The notes: generated by a model not told the origin, from the letters alone. A stretch of DNA of 64,000 bases from Herbaspirillum robiniae (GCF_002213415.1 NZ_NJGU01000008.1:62001-126000), one strand, 5' to 3'. Numbered from the stretch's first letter, positions 1 to 12,083 are shown. Made by a program: numbers and translations.

Positions 1-1827
1 GCGGTCTATGCATCTGCTGCCGAACGGATGCTGATGGCCATCGGTGAACCCGAGAAGGTGGACACCCGGGAAGACCCGCGCATGTCACGCATCTTTGCCA
101 ACAAGGTCATCAAGGTCTATCCGGCCTTCAAAGAGTTCTACGGCGCCGAGGAAGTCATCGAGCAGGTGGTCGCCTACTTCCGCCATGCCGCGCAAGGCCT
201 GGAAGAAAAGAAGCAGATCCTGTATCTGCTGGGTCCGGTCGGCGGCGGCAAGTCTTCCATCGCGGAGCGCCTGAAGCAGCTGATGGAACAGGTGCCCTTC
301 TATTCCATCAAGGGTTCGCCGGTCAACGAATCGCCGCTGGGGCTGTTCGACTACGACGAAGACGGCGGCATCCTGGAAGAACAGTACGGCATCCCGCGCC
401 GCTATCTCAAACCCATCCTGAGCCCCTGGGCCGTCAAGCGCCTGCACGAGTACAACGGCGACATCCGCCAGTTCCGCGTGGTCAAGCGCTATCCGTCCAT
501 CCTGCGCCAGATCGCGATCTCCAAGACCGAACCGGGCGACGAGAACAACCAGGACATCTCCACCCTGGTGGGCAAGGTCGACATCCGCAAGCTGGAACAA
601 TATTCGCAGGACGACGCCGACGCCTACAGCTACTCGGGCGGCCTGTGCCTGTCCAACCAGGGCCTGCTGGAATTCGTCGAGATGTTCAAGGCGCCCATCA
701 AGGTGCTGCACCCGCTGCTGACGGCCACCCAGGAAGGCAACTTCAAGGGCACCGAGGGCTTCGGCGCGATCCCCTTCGACGGCGTCATCCTGGCCCACTC
801 CAACGAGTCGGAGTGGAAGGCCTTCCGCAACAACAAGAACAACGAGGCGCTGCTGGACCGTATCTTCATCGTGAAGGTGCCATACTGCCTGCGCGTGTCC
901 GAAGAGATCAAGATCTACGAGAAACTGATCCGCAGCTCCTCGCTGTCCAAGGCCACCTGCGCGCCGGGCACGCTGAAGATGATGGCGCAGTTCTCGGTGC
1001 TGACGCGCCTGAAGGAACCGGAAAATTCCAGCCTGTTCTCCAAGATGCAGGTCTATGACGGCGAGAACCTGAAAGACACCGATCCCAAGGCCAAGTCCTA
1101 CCAGGAGTACCGCGACTACGCCGGCGTGGACGAAGGCATGAACGGCATCTCGACGCGCTTCGCGTTCAAGATCCTGTCGCGCGTGTTCAACTTCGACACC
1201 ACCGAAGTGGCGGCCAACCCGGTGCACCTGATGTATGTGCTGGAGCAGCAGATCGAGCGCGAGCAGTTCCCGCAGGAGACGGAGCAGAAATACCTGTCCT
1301 TCGTGAAGGACACGCTGGCCTCGCGCTACGCCGAGTTCATCGGCAAGGAAATCCAGACCGCCTATCTGGAGTCGTATTCGGAATATGGCCAGAACGTGTT
1401 CGACCGTTACGTCACCTACGCCGACTTCTGGATCCAGGACCAGGAATACCGCGACCACGACACCGGCGAGAGCTTCGACCGGGCCTCGCTGAACGCGGAG
1501 CTGGAAAAGATCGAGAAGCCGGCCGGCATCAGCAACCCCAAGGACTTCCGCAACGAGATCGTCAACTTCGTGCTGCGCGCGCGGGTCAACAACGGCGGCA
1601 AGAACCCGCTGTGGACCAGCTACGAGAAGCTGCGCGTGGTGATCGAGAAGAAGATGTTCTCCAACACCGAAGACCTGCTGCCGGTGATCTCCTTCAACGC
1701 CAAGGGATCGACGGAGGAAATGCAGAAGCACGAGGACTTCGTCAACCGCATGGTCAGCAAGGGCTACACGCCCAAGCAGGTGCGCCTGCTGTGCGAATGG
1801 TACCTGCGCGTGCGCAAGTCCTCCTAA
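1..1827 (+). CDS. prkA: PrkA-family serine protein kinase (YeaG), 5' end outside window
   Basis: The frame is open from base 1 and the first codons already match the family (a stretch before the conserved MAIGEPE segment), so the gene starts upstream. YeaG of E. coli is about 640 aa and this fragment has 608 codons, so roughly 40 residues are missing. It is an AAA+ type protein with the P-loop GPVGGGKS at about codons 79-86 of the fragment and a PrkA C-terminal kinase domain behind it. PrkA/YeaG is a cytoplasmic Ser/Thr kinase induced by starvation and stationary phase. yeaH and spoVR follow on the same strand, the conserved partner set. A GC-rich hairpin at 1837-1868 separates it from yeaH and may set different expression levels. 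Identity is secure; the substrate is not known from sequence. Confidence 0.95.
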   Translation, partial: AVYASAAERMLMAIGEPEKVDTREDPRMSRIFANKVIKVYPAFKEFYGAEEVIEQVVAYFRHAAQGLEEKKQILYLLGPVGGGKSSIAERLKQLMEQVPFYSIKGSPVNESPLGLFDYDEDGGILEEQYGIPRRYLKPILSPWAVKRLHEYNGDIRQFRVVKRYPSILRQIAISKTEPGDENNQDISTLVGKVDIRKLEQYSQDDADAYSYSGGLCLSNQGLLEFVEMFKAPIKVLHPLLTATQEGNFKGTEGFGAIPFDGVILAHSNESEWKAFRNNKNNEALLDRIFIVKVPYCLRVSEEIKIYEKLIRSSSLSKATCAPGTLKMMAQFSVLTRLKEPENSSLFSKMQVYDGENLKDTDPKAKSYQEYRDYAGVDEGMNGISTRFAFKILSRVFNFDTTEVAANPVHLMYVLEQQIEREQFPQETEQKYLSFVKDTLASRYAEFIGKEIQTAYLESYSEYGQNVFDRYVTYADFWIQDQEYRDHDTGESFDRASLNAELEKIEKPAGISNPKDFRNEIVNFVLRARVNNGGKNPLWTSYEKLRVVIEKKMFSNTEDLLPVISFNAKGSTEEMQKHEDFVNRMVSKGYTPKQVRLLCEWYLRVRKSS

Positions 1828-1836
1828 GCGCCGCGC

Positions 1837-1868
1837 ACGCGCGCCGGCGGCCCGATGCCGGCGCGCGT
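1837..1868 (+). promoter_or_regulatory. Intercistronic stem-loop between prkA and yeaH
   Basis: A perfect 12-bp inverted repeat (ACGCGCGCCGGC at 1837-1848 and its complement at 1857-1868) with an 8-nt loop starts 9 bases after the prkA stop. No T-run follows, so it is not a classical intrinsic terminator. It may stabilise the prkA 3' end or lower transcription into yeaH; that function is inference. Confidence 0.5.
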
Positions 1869-1936
1869 CGCAGCGAGCCTTCGGCGCGCCCCTCGCCTTG
1901 GTGCGACAGGCCGCCGACCACTAGCAGGAGAACCGA

Positions 1937-3202
1937 GTGCTGCATCAGATCATCGACCGCAGGCTAGCTGGCAAGAACAAGAGCATTGCCAACCGGGAGC
2001 GCTTCCTGCGGCGCTTCAAGGGGCATATTCAACGTTCGGTGGCGGACGCCGTGCGCGACCGCAGCATCACCGACCTCGACAAGTCCAAGAGCATCAGCAT
2101 CCCGCGCAAGGATGTCTCCGAACCCTTCTTCCATCACGGCAAGGACGGCCGCCGCGAGGCGGTGCATCCGGGCAACGAGGATTACCTGCAGGGCGACCGT
2201 ATCCCGCGCCAGGGCGGCGGCGGGGGCGAAGGCGGCAGCAGCGCCAGCAATGACGGCGAGGGCCAGGACGACTTCAGCTTCGAACTCACGCGCGAAGAAT
2301 TCATGCATTACTTCTTCGAGGACCTGGAGCTGCCGCGGCTGGTGGAAACCAACCTGCTGACGGTGCCCAACTGGAAGAACATGCGCGCGGGCTATTCGGT
2401 GGACGGTTCGCCCACCAACATCGACATCGTGCGTTCGCTGCGCAGCTCGCTGGGACGCCGCATCGCGCTGGGCGCGCCGCTGCAGAACAAGCTCGACGAA
2501 CTGGAACTGCAGCTGGCCGAACTGAACCGCGATCCCAACGAGCACCTGGCGGAGATCAAGCTGCTCGAGGAAGAGATTCACCACGTGCGCTCGCGCATCT
2601 GGCGCATTCCCTTCATCGATCCGTTCGACCTGCGCTACGTCAATCGCGTGCGCCAGCCGCAGCCGTCCTCGCGCGCCGTGATGTTCTGCGTGATGGACGT
2701 GTCGGGCTCGATGGACGAGCAGCGCAAGGACTTGTCCAAGCGCTTCTTCATCCTGCTCTACCTGTTCCTGACCCGCAACTACGAGCACATCGAGGTGGTC
2801 TTCATCCGCCACCACACGCGCGCCGACGAGGTCGACGAGAACACCTTCTTCCACTCCCAGGAAAGCGGCGGCACCGTGGTTTCCAGCGCGCTGGAACTGA
2901 TGCACGACATCATCACCAAGCGCTACTCGCCCAGCGAGTGGAACATCTACGGCGCCCAGGCCTCCGACGGCGACAACTGGAACGACGACTCGCCCAAGTG
3001 CCGCGACATCCTGGAGAACAGCATCCTGCCGCTGACGCGCTACTTCGCCTACATCCAGGTGGCGGAGCCGGAACAGAACCTGTGGACCGAATACCTGCAG
3101 CTGATCGAATCGCACCCGCACTTCGCGATGAAGAAGGTGCAGTCGGCCGCCGAGATCTACCCGGTGTTCCGCGAACTCTTTGAAAAGCAGGTGCACGCAT
3201 GA
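1937..3202 (+). CDS. yeaH: YeaH/DUF444 family protein, von Willebrand A-like
   Basis: 421 aa, close to the usual YeaH length (about 427). The start is GTG, supported by GCAGGAGA about 6 bases upstream. The N-terminal third is basic and contains a glycine-rich stretch (residues about 93-108). The C-terminal half is a VWA-like fold with the metal-site motif DVSGSMDE at about residue 255. YeaH is the conserved partner of PrkA/YeaG in stress and nitrogen-starvation responses; its biochemical role is not settled. Its stop overlaps the spoVR start (ATGA), indicating translational coupling. Confidence in family is high. Confidence 0.93.
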   Translation: MLHQIIDRRLAGKNKSIANRERFLRRFKGHIQRSVADAVRDRSITDLDKSKSISIPRKDVSEPFFHHGKDGRREAVHPGNEDYLQGDRIPRQGGGGGEGGSSASNDGEGQDDFSFELTREEFMHYFFEDLELPRLVETNLLTVPNWKNMRAGYSVDGSPTNIDIVRSLRSSLGRRIALGAPLQNKLDELELQLAELNRDPNEHLAEIKLLEEEIHHVRSRIWRIPFIDPFDLRYVNRVRQPQPSSRAVMFCVMDVSGSMDEQRKDLSKRFFILLYLFLTRNYEHIEVVFIRHHTRADEVDENTFFHSQESGGTVVSSALELMHDIITKRYSPSEWNIYGAQASDGDNWNDDSPKCRDILENSILPLTRYFAYIQVAEPEQNLWTEYLQLIESHPHFAMKKVQSAAEIYPVFRELFEKQVHA

Positions 3203-4728
3203 ATACCCGCTTCAAGTACGATCCGCTGCCATGCCCGTCGGACTGGAGCTTCGACCTGATCGAGCGCTACAACGACGAGATCGCGCGGGTGGCCAAGGGT
3301 TACCAGCTGGATATCTATCCGATCCAGCTGGAGATCATCTCGGCCGAGCAGATGATGGACGCCTATGCCTCGCACGGCATGCCGGTGAACTACCGGCACT
3401 GGTCCTACGGCAAGCATTTCATGCTGACCGAGCGCGACTACAAGCGCGGCCAGATGGGCCTGGCCTATGAGATCGTGATCAACTCCGATCCCTGCATCGC
3501 CTACCTGATGGAAGAGAACACGATGACCATGCAGGCGCTGGTCATCGCTCACGCAGCCTACGGCCACAACTCCTTCTTCAAGGGCAACTACCTGTTCCAG
3601 CTGTGGACCGACGCCAGCGCCATCATCGATTACCTGGTGTACGCGCGCAACTACATCGCCGAGTGCGAGGAGCGCCACGGCTTCGAGCGCGTCGAGGAGC
3701 TGCTGGACTCCTGCCATGCGCTGATGAACTATGGCGTGGATCGCTACAAGCGCCCGCAACGCCTCTCGCTGTCCCAGGAGCAGGCGCGCCAGCGCGAGCG
3801 CGAGGCGTACGCGCAATCGCAGGTCAACGAACTGTGGCGCACGCTGCCGGCCAAGAAGGAGGCCGCGGCGACCCAGACCGAAGAACGCTATCCCGCCGAA
3901 CCGCAGGAGAACCTGCTGTATTTCGCCGAGAAGAACGCGCCGCTGCTGGAGCCCTGGGAGCGCGAAGTGGTGCGCATCGTGCGCAAGGTCGGGCAGTATT
4001 TTTACCCGCAGCGCCAGACCCAGGTGATGAACGAAGGCTGGGCGACGTTCTGGCATTACACGCTGCTCAACACCCTGTATGACCAGGGCCGGCTGACCGA
4101 CGGCTTCATGATGGAGTTCCTGCATTCGCACAGCAACGTGGTGTTCCAGCCGCCCATCACCAAGCCCTACTACAACGGCATCAACCCGTATGCGCTGGGC
4201 TTCTCGATGATGAGCGACATCCGCCGCATCTGCGAGAACCCCACCAGCGAAGACCGCGAGTGGTTCCCCGACATCGCCGGCAAGAACTGGCTGGAGACGC
4301 TGCACCATGTGATGCGCAACTTCAAGGACGAGAGCTTCATTGCCCAGTATCTGTCACCCAAGCTGATGCGCGACATGCGCATGTTCGCGGTGCTGGACGA
4401 CGAGGCGCGCAGCGAGATGGAAGTCTCGGCCATCCACAACGAGCGCGGCTTCCAGTACGTGCGCCAGGCGCTCTCGCGGCAATACGACATCAACCACCGC
4501 GAGCCCAACATCCAGGTCTGGTCGGTCAACACGCGCGGCAACCGCAGCCTGACGCTGCGTCACTTCCGCAGCGACGGCCGTTCGCTGGGCGAGAGCACCA
4601 ACGAAGTGCTGCGCCACATGGCGCGCCTGTGGCAGTTCGACGTCTACCTTGAGAGCGTGGACGACAACGGCTACATCGTGCAGCGCTACGAATGCGTGGC
4701 CGAGAACCGGTATATGCTGCGGCCATGA
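3199..4728 (+). CDS. spoVR: SpoVR family protein (YcgB)
   Basis: 509 aa, matching the SpoVR/YcgB family along its length, including the tryptophan- and tyrosine-rich N-terminal part (PSDWSFDLIERYN) and the central MNEGWATFWHYT segment with Glu and His that look like metal ligands. The start overlaps the yeaH stop by four bases. SpoVR in Bacillus affects spore cortex formation; in non-sporulating bacteria it is a stress and stationary-phase protein of unknown activity that co-occurs with prkA and yeaH. No signal peptide or membrane segment is visible, so it should be cytoplasmic. Confidence 0.94.
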   Translation: MNTRFKYDPLPCPSDWSFDLIERYNDEIARVAKGYQLDIYPIQLEIISAEQMMDAYASHGMPVNYRHWSYGKHFMLTERDYKRGQMGLAYEIVINSDPCIAYLMEENTMTMQALVIAHAAYGHNSFFKGNYLFQLWTDASAIIDYLVYARNYIAECEERHGFERVEELLDSCHALMNYGVDRYKRPQRLSLSQEQARQREREAYAQSQVNELWRTLPAKKEAAATQTEERYPAEPQENLLYFAEKNAPLLEPWEREVVRIVRKVGQYFYPQRQTQVMNEGWATFWHYTLLNTLYDQGRLTDGFMMEFLHSHSNVVFQPPITKPYYNGINPYALGFSMMSDIRRICENPTSEDREWFPDIAGKNWLETLHHVMRNFKDESFIAQYLSPKLMRDMRMFAVLDDEARSEMEVSAIHNERGFQYVRQALSRQYDINHREPNIQVWSVNTRGNRSLTLRHFRSDGRSLGESTNEVLRHMARLWQFDVYLESVDDNGYIVQRYECVAENRYMLRP

Positions 4729-4768
4729 CCGCGACGCTTTCCTTCACAACGGCGCGGCGGAGCTGAAC

Positions 4769-5422
4769 ATGCCCGCCGCGCCCGCCACACCCCGCCCGCC
4801 GATCTCGGCGCAGACCATCCCGCTGTTCCCGCTGGCCAGCACGCTGTTCCCGGATGGGCGGCTGCCGCTGCAGATCTTCGAGGTGCGTTACCTGGACATG
4901 ATCGCCAAGTGCATCGCCGAAGGCAGCGGCTTCGGCGTGGTGGCGCTGACCGAGGGTGCGGAAGTGCGGCGACCGGGACAGACCGAGCGCTTCGTCGGCG
5001 TCGGCACGCTGGCCAGGATCCGTGAATGGTCGACGCCGTCGGTGGGCCTGATGCGCATCGCATGCAGCGGCGCCGAAAGATTTCGCATCCTGCAGGCCGA
5101 GCAGCAGAAGCACGGCCTGTGGACCGCGGAAGTGGAGATCATGGAAGCCGACCACGCGGTGGCCATCCCCGACGAACTGAAGAACACCGCGCAGGCGCTT
5201 GAACACCTGCTGCAGTCGGTCATGCGCCAGGGCCTGCCCGAGGGCGAGGTGCCGATCGCGCAACCGTTTCGCCTCGACGACTGCGGCTGGGTCGCCAACC
5301 GCTGGGCCGAGATGATGCCGGTGCCGGTGGAGATCAAGCAGAGCCTGCTGGCGTTGGACAATCCCCTGCTGCGCCTGGAGCTGGTGCAGGATGCGCTGGA
5401 TGAACTGGGCTGGCTGAAATAA
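4769..5422 (+). CDS. LON substrate-binding domain protein
   Basis: 217 aa. The frame extends upstream into spoVR, but the ATG at 4769 preceded by GCGGCGGAG gives a sensible N-terminus. The protein has the Lon N-terminal (LON/PUA-like) fold signature: IPLFPLASTLFPDGRLPLQIFE near residues 17-38, followed by RYLDMIAKC and a GxGxxARI-type segment. There is no AAA+ or protease domain, so it is a stand-alone LON-domain protein rather than Lon protease. Such proteins are common in Proteobacteria and of unknown function. It lies 40 bp after spoVR on the same strand and may be the last gene of the prkA operon. Confidence 0.85.
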   Translation: MPAAPATPRPPISAQTIPLFPLASTLFPDGRLPLQIFEVRYLDMIAKCIAEGSGFGVVALTEGAEVRRPGQTERFVGVGTLARIREWSTPSVGLMRIACSGAERFRILQAEQQKHGLWTAEVEIMEADHAVAIPDELKNTAQALEHLLQSVMRQGLPEGEVPIAQPFRLDDCGWVANRWAEMMPVPVEIKQSLLALDNPLLRLELVQDALDELGWLK

Positions 5423-5443
5423 TCCGGCGCGAAACGATCGCGC

Positions 5444-6136
5444 CTACGGCGCCACGCCGCTGATGCCGGCCTCGGCCAGCAAGGCCGACATGCCCGACCA
5501 GAAGATCTGGATGCCGATGCACAGCAGGATGAAGGCCGACAGGCGCAGCACCACCATCGTGCCCAGGCGCCCCATCAGCTTCACCAGCTTGTGCGCGTAG
5601 TTGTAGCACAGGAAAATCGCCATCGCCGTCAAGGCCGCGCCCAGCGCGGCGCTTCCCACCGAGATCACCCAATCCAGCAAGCGCGTGGGCGTGTTCGCGC
5701 CCAGCGTGATCGACGCCGCGATGGTGCCCGGGCCGACCGTCAGCGGAAAGCTCATCGGATAGAAGCTGCGCGCCTTGATCTCGTCGTCGGGCAGGTCTTC
5801 ATCGTCGTAGGTCTTGGCGACCTGGTTGGGAATGGAGCTGTCCTGGCTGTTGTCGTTGAGCAGCTTCCAGCCCGACACCGCCACCAGCAGGCCGCCGCCC
5901 ACCCGCACGATGGGCAGGGAAATCCCGAAGAACGTCAGCACGTGCGAGCCGATGAAGATCGCTGCCACCAGCATGAACCAGCAATTGATCGCAACCTGGC
6001 GCGCGATGCGCTTTTCGGTGCTGCGGCTGACGTTGCCCAGCAGGTTGGCGAACACCGGCGCGATGCCCAGCGGGTTCAGGATCGGCAGCAGCGTGATCGG
6101 GATCAGGACGACGGCTTTGAGGAAGAGGATCAGCAT
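5444..6136 (-). CDS. MarC family integral membrane protein
   Basis: 230 aa, six hydrophobic segments expected for MarC/UPF0056. Recognisable family blocks are LPILNPLGIAPVF near the N-terminus and FPLTVGPGTIAASITLG near the middle. An extra hydrophilic acidic stretch (about residues 103-125, with DDEDLPDDE) lies between the two halves. MarC proteins are inner-membrane proteins of unknown transport activity; the old link to multiple antibiotic resistance has been withdrawn. The ATG at 6136 gives a clean hydrophobic N-terminus. The upstream MFS gene is on the same strand 107 bp away. Confidence 0.9.
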   Translation of the reverse strand: MLILFLKAVVLIPITLLPILNPLGIAPVFANLLGNVSRSTEKRIARQVAINCWFMLVAAIFIGSHVLTFFGISLPIVRVGGGLLVAVSGWKLLNDNSQDSSIPNQVAKTYDDEDLPDDEIKARSFYPMSFPLTVGPGTIAASITLGANTPTRLLDWVISVGSAALGAALTAMAIFLCYNYAHKLVKLMGRLGTMVVLRLSAFILLCIGIQIFWSGMSALLAEAGISGVAP

Positions 6137-6243
6137 GGCTGTGGCGGCGGGACGTTGTTCGAATTTTCTGTTGAAGTCATCTGCGCACAGCGTAGCCGAA
6201 AGCGCCGTGGCTGCCAACCGCAGCCACGACGCCGAACCGGCGC

Positions 6244-7488
6244 TCAGGCCGCCTTCAGTCGCGCGCCGCGCACCCGCGTCAGCAACAGGAAGGCGATGGC
6301 GAAGTTGAGCAGGTTCCAGCCGATGCCGTTGGCGAAGGCCGCATGATAGGAACCGGTCATGTCGAAGATCTTGCCCGACATCCAGCCGCCGATGGCCATG
6401 CCGAACATGGTGGTCATGATCACCGCGCCCACGCGCTGCCCGGCTTCGGCCGCCGGGAAGTACTCGCGCACGATGATGGCGTAGGACGGCACGATGCCGC
6501 CCTGGAACAGTCCGAACAAGGCCGAAATCACGTACAGCGACGCCAGGCTGTCGAACGGCAGGAACAGCAGCAGCGACACGCCCTGCAGGAAGGAGCCCAG
6601 CAGCAGCGTGCGCAGCCCGCCGATGCGGTCGCAGATGGCGCCCGACACCAGCCGGCTGACCACGCCGCAGGCCAGCATCAGCGACAGCATCTGCGCGCCG
6701 CGCGCCGGCCCGTAGCCGAGGTCGCCGCAGTAGGCGACGATGTGCACCTGGGGCATGGCCATGGCCACGCAGCAGGCGATGCCGGCCACGCACAACAGCA
6801 GCTGCGCCGCGCCGGGGGACAGGCCGAACGGCCGGTTGCCGGCAGCGGCGCGGGCCGCGCCCGCGGTGGCCATCTGCGCCGGAGGACGCGCGCGCATCAG
6901 CAGCGCCAGCGAACACATCACCGCGGCGCACACGATGCCCAGGCCGATATAGGTCTGGCGCCAGCCGACCGCCTCGACGAAATGCTGGACGATGGGCGGC
7001 CAGATGGCGCCGCCGAGATAGTTGCCGCTGGCGCATACGGCCACCGCGATGCCGCGGCGCTTCAGGAACCAGAGCGAGGTATCGGCCACCAGCGGCGAGA
7101 ACGTCGATGCCGTGCCCAGGAGGCCGATCAGGATACAGTGCGCCGCCATGAAGGCCCAGATGTTGGGCGCCAGCGCCGCCGCGATGAAACCGCCGCCCAG
7201 GCAGGCGCCGCCCAGCAGCAGCGGTTTCATGATGCCGGACCTGTCGGCCATGCGGCCCATCATCATGCCGCCCACGCCCACGCCCAGCATGGTCAGGGTG
7301 TAGGGCAGCGAAGCCAGCCCGCGGTCGACGCCGAAATCGGCCTGCACCGCCGGCAGCACCACCGCCATCACGTACATGCCGCTGGCGCCGACGATCATCA
7401 GGATCAGCGTGATGAACAGCCGCATGGCGGCGTAAGGCGAGTCGACCTGATGCCGGCCGGCGGCCTGGCTGGATGGGCTGGAATCCAC
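6244..7488 (-). CDS. MFS transporter
   Basis: 414 aa from a GTG start chosen because GGAG sits 7 bases upstream; an ATG at 7425 (MRLFITLIL) is the alternative. About twelve hydrophobic segments. The MFS loop 2-3 signature is present as GMMMGRMADRSG and a second related motif SGAICDRIGG occurs in the C-terminal half, so both six-helix bundles are there. The sequence resembles the OFA/monocarboxylate-like branch, but the substrate cannot be read from sequence. It lies on its own between marC and a WGR protein. Probably a proton-coupled importer or exporter of a small organic anion (inference). Confidence 0.85.
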   Translation of the reverse strand: MDSSPSSQAAGRHQVDSPYAAMRLFITLILMIVGASGMYVMAVVLPAVQADFGVDRGLASLPYTLTMLGVGVGGMMMGRMADRSGIMKPLLLGGACLGGGFIAAALAPNIWAFMAAHCILIGLLGTASTFSPLVADTSLWFLKRRGIAVAVCASGNYLGGAIWPPIVQHFVEAVGWRQTYIGLGIVCAAVMCSLALLMRARPPAQMATAGAARAAAGNRPFGLSPGAAQLLLCVAGIACCVAMAMPQVHIVAYCGDLGYGPARGAQMLSLMLACGVVSRLVSGAICDRIGGLRTLLLGSFLQGVSLLLFLPFDSLASLYVISALFGLFQGGIVPSYAIIVREYFPAAEAGQRVGAVIMTTMFGMAIGGWMSGKIFDMTGSYHAAFANGIGWNLLNFAIAFLLLTRVRGARLKAA

Positions 7489-7741
7489 TGTTTGTCTCCG
7501 TGTTCTTGTATTGGGCCTGGGTGGCGCGTCGCTTGTTATTGTCGTTTCGGCATCATGCCGGACGGGATGGGGACGCGAGCGGGACAGACTAACACGGGGG
7601 AATTTCTCTTGCTGGGGGCGCCGCTGCGGCGCGGCCGGCGATGCTGCACGACCCACGCCCCACGACGCCGGGCGCCGGCGGCGTTGACGATCGGGCCGCC
7701 CCGCGCCTTGCCGCCCTGCCGCGCACAAGACGCCCGCCAAC
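7489..7741. other. Intergenic region upstream of the MFS gene
   Basis: No credible coding sequence. It contains a short palindrome CGGCAT-C-ATGCCG at 7548-7560, about 60 bp before the MFS start, which could be an operator for that gene. Otherwise it is GC-rich sequence without recognisable motifs. Confidence 0.4.
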
Positions 7742-7767
7742 AAAAAAGCCGCCTTGTTACAGGCGGC
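7742..7767 (-). terminator. Intrinsic terminator of the WGR gene
   Basis: On the minus strand a 7-bp stem (GCCGCCT at 7748-7754 pairing with AGGCGGC at 7761-7767) is followed by six T. It lies about 30 bp after the stop of the WGR gene and would end that transcript. Confidence 0.8.
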
Positions 7768-7796
7768 CTTGTCGGCAATTCAAGCGGGAAGCGGCC

Positions 7797-8090
7797 TTAC
7801 AGCCAATGCGAACGCACGTGATAAGGGTGCACCTGGTCGTACCCGCTGCGCTCCTTCTTTTCCGCGATCTTCTGCAGCATCTGCAGCCCGGCCTCGTGGC
7901 CGTCCACCACCAGGCGCTTGCCGCCGCCGCGCTGCCGGGAACCGCCCCAGGTCTGGGTCAGGATCCAGTCGCCCAGCAGATCCTGGCCGAGATCGACCGT
8001 AAAGGTGGTGCGCGCCTGGTCGGAGAAGTGCAGGCGCGTCGCCCCCGTGACGGGCAGCGAATGGGTGGCGTTGTCGGCGGAATCGATCAT
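7797..8090 (-). CDS. Small WGR-domain protein
   Basis: 97 aa from the ATG at 8090; the frame stays open upstream through a tandem repeat but that part is low complexity. The core LGDWILTQTWGG followed by basic glycine-rich residues and an aliphatic helix resembles the WGR fold (Trp-Gly-Arg-type, here WGG), found alone in small bacterial proteins and in PARPs as a nucleic-acid-binding module. Function is unknown. It follows metH on the same strand after 129 bp and has its own terminator. Shine-Dalgarno sequence is weak. It could be a genome-wide single-domain WGR protein common in this order. Confidence 0.65.
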   Translation of the reverse strand: MIDSADNATHSLPVTGATRLHFSDQARTTFTVDLGQDLLGDWILTQTWGGSRQRGGGKRLVVDGHEAGLQMLQKIAEKKERSGYDQVHPYHVRSHWL

Positions 8091-8096
8091 TTTGCT

Positions 8097-8138
8097 GGAT
8101 GATAGCAGGACGGCGGGCGAGGATGATAGCAGGACGGC
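8097..8138. repeat. 24-bp tandem repeat, two copies
   Basis: The 18-mer GGATGATAGCAGGACGGC occurs at 8097-8114 and again at 8121-8138, giving a 24-bp period. It lies just upstream of the WGR start, between metH and that gene. Confidence 0.9.
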
Positions 8139-8219
8139 AGCCGAATTCAAGTCCGGGCCGACGGCTTGCAACACTGCGGCAAACCCGCCGGCCCGGCGTC
8201 CAAAACCGGCAACGACGCC

Positions 8220-11963
<3,744 letters not shown>

Positions 11964-12005
11964 CTGGCGTTCTTCTCTTGTTTCGGCAAAAATGCGGCCC
12001 GTGTC

Positions 12006-12023
12006 GTCCCGGATCGCCGGGAC
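12006..12023 (-). promoter_or_regulatory. Second hairpin in the metH leader
   Basis: A perfect 7-bp stem with 4-nt loop (GTCCCGG-ATCG-CCGGGAC) directly follows the terminator-like hairpin in the direction of metH transcription. It does not match a riboswitch consensus I know. Confidence 0.5.
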
Positions 12024-12052
12024 AAAAAAACCGGCCGTCGGAAGACCGGTTT
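12024..12052 (-). terminator. metH: Terminator-like hairpin in the metH 5' leader (candidate attenuator)
   Basis: On the minus strand the stem AAACCGG/CCGGTTT, with an 11-nt interior, runs into a stretch of seven T. It ends about 60 bases before the metH ATG. No gene on the minus strand lies upstream that it could terminate, because the neighbour at 12155 is divergent. The likely role is therefore premature termination control of metH. Confidence 0.6.
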
Positions 12053-12066
12053 CATGGGCGAAAATA

Positions 12067-12083
12067 GACGTAAATTATACGTC
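12067..12083. promoter_or_regulatory. Palindrome over the metH -10 region
   Basis: GACGTA-AATTA-TACGTC is a perfect 6-bp inverted repeat. On the minus strand it contains TATAAT (12074-12079), a consensus -10 hexamer oriented to metH; no convincing -35 lies at normal spacing. It sits between the divergent metH and nucleosidase genes and could be an operator for either. Confidence 0.45.

Noticed and set aside
85-1731. Long open frame antisense to prkA
   Set aside because: Same high-GC shadow effect; no recognisable protein features, while the sense frame is a full PrkA match.
5444-7036. One continuous frame joining an MFS shadow to MarC
   Set aside because: The N-terminal part is an out-of-frame reading of the MFS gene. 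MarC has its own ATG at 6136.
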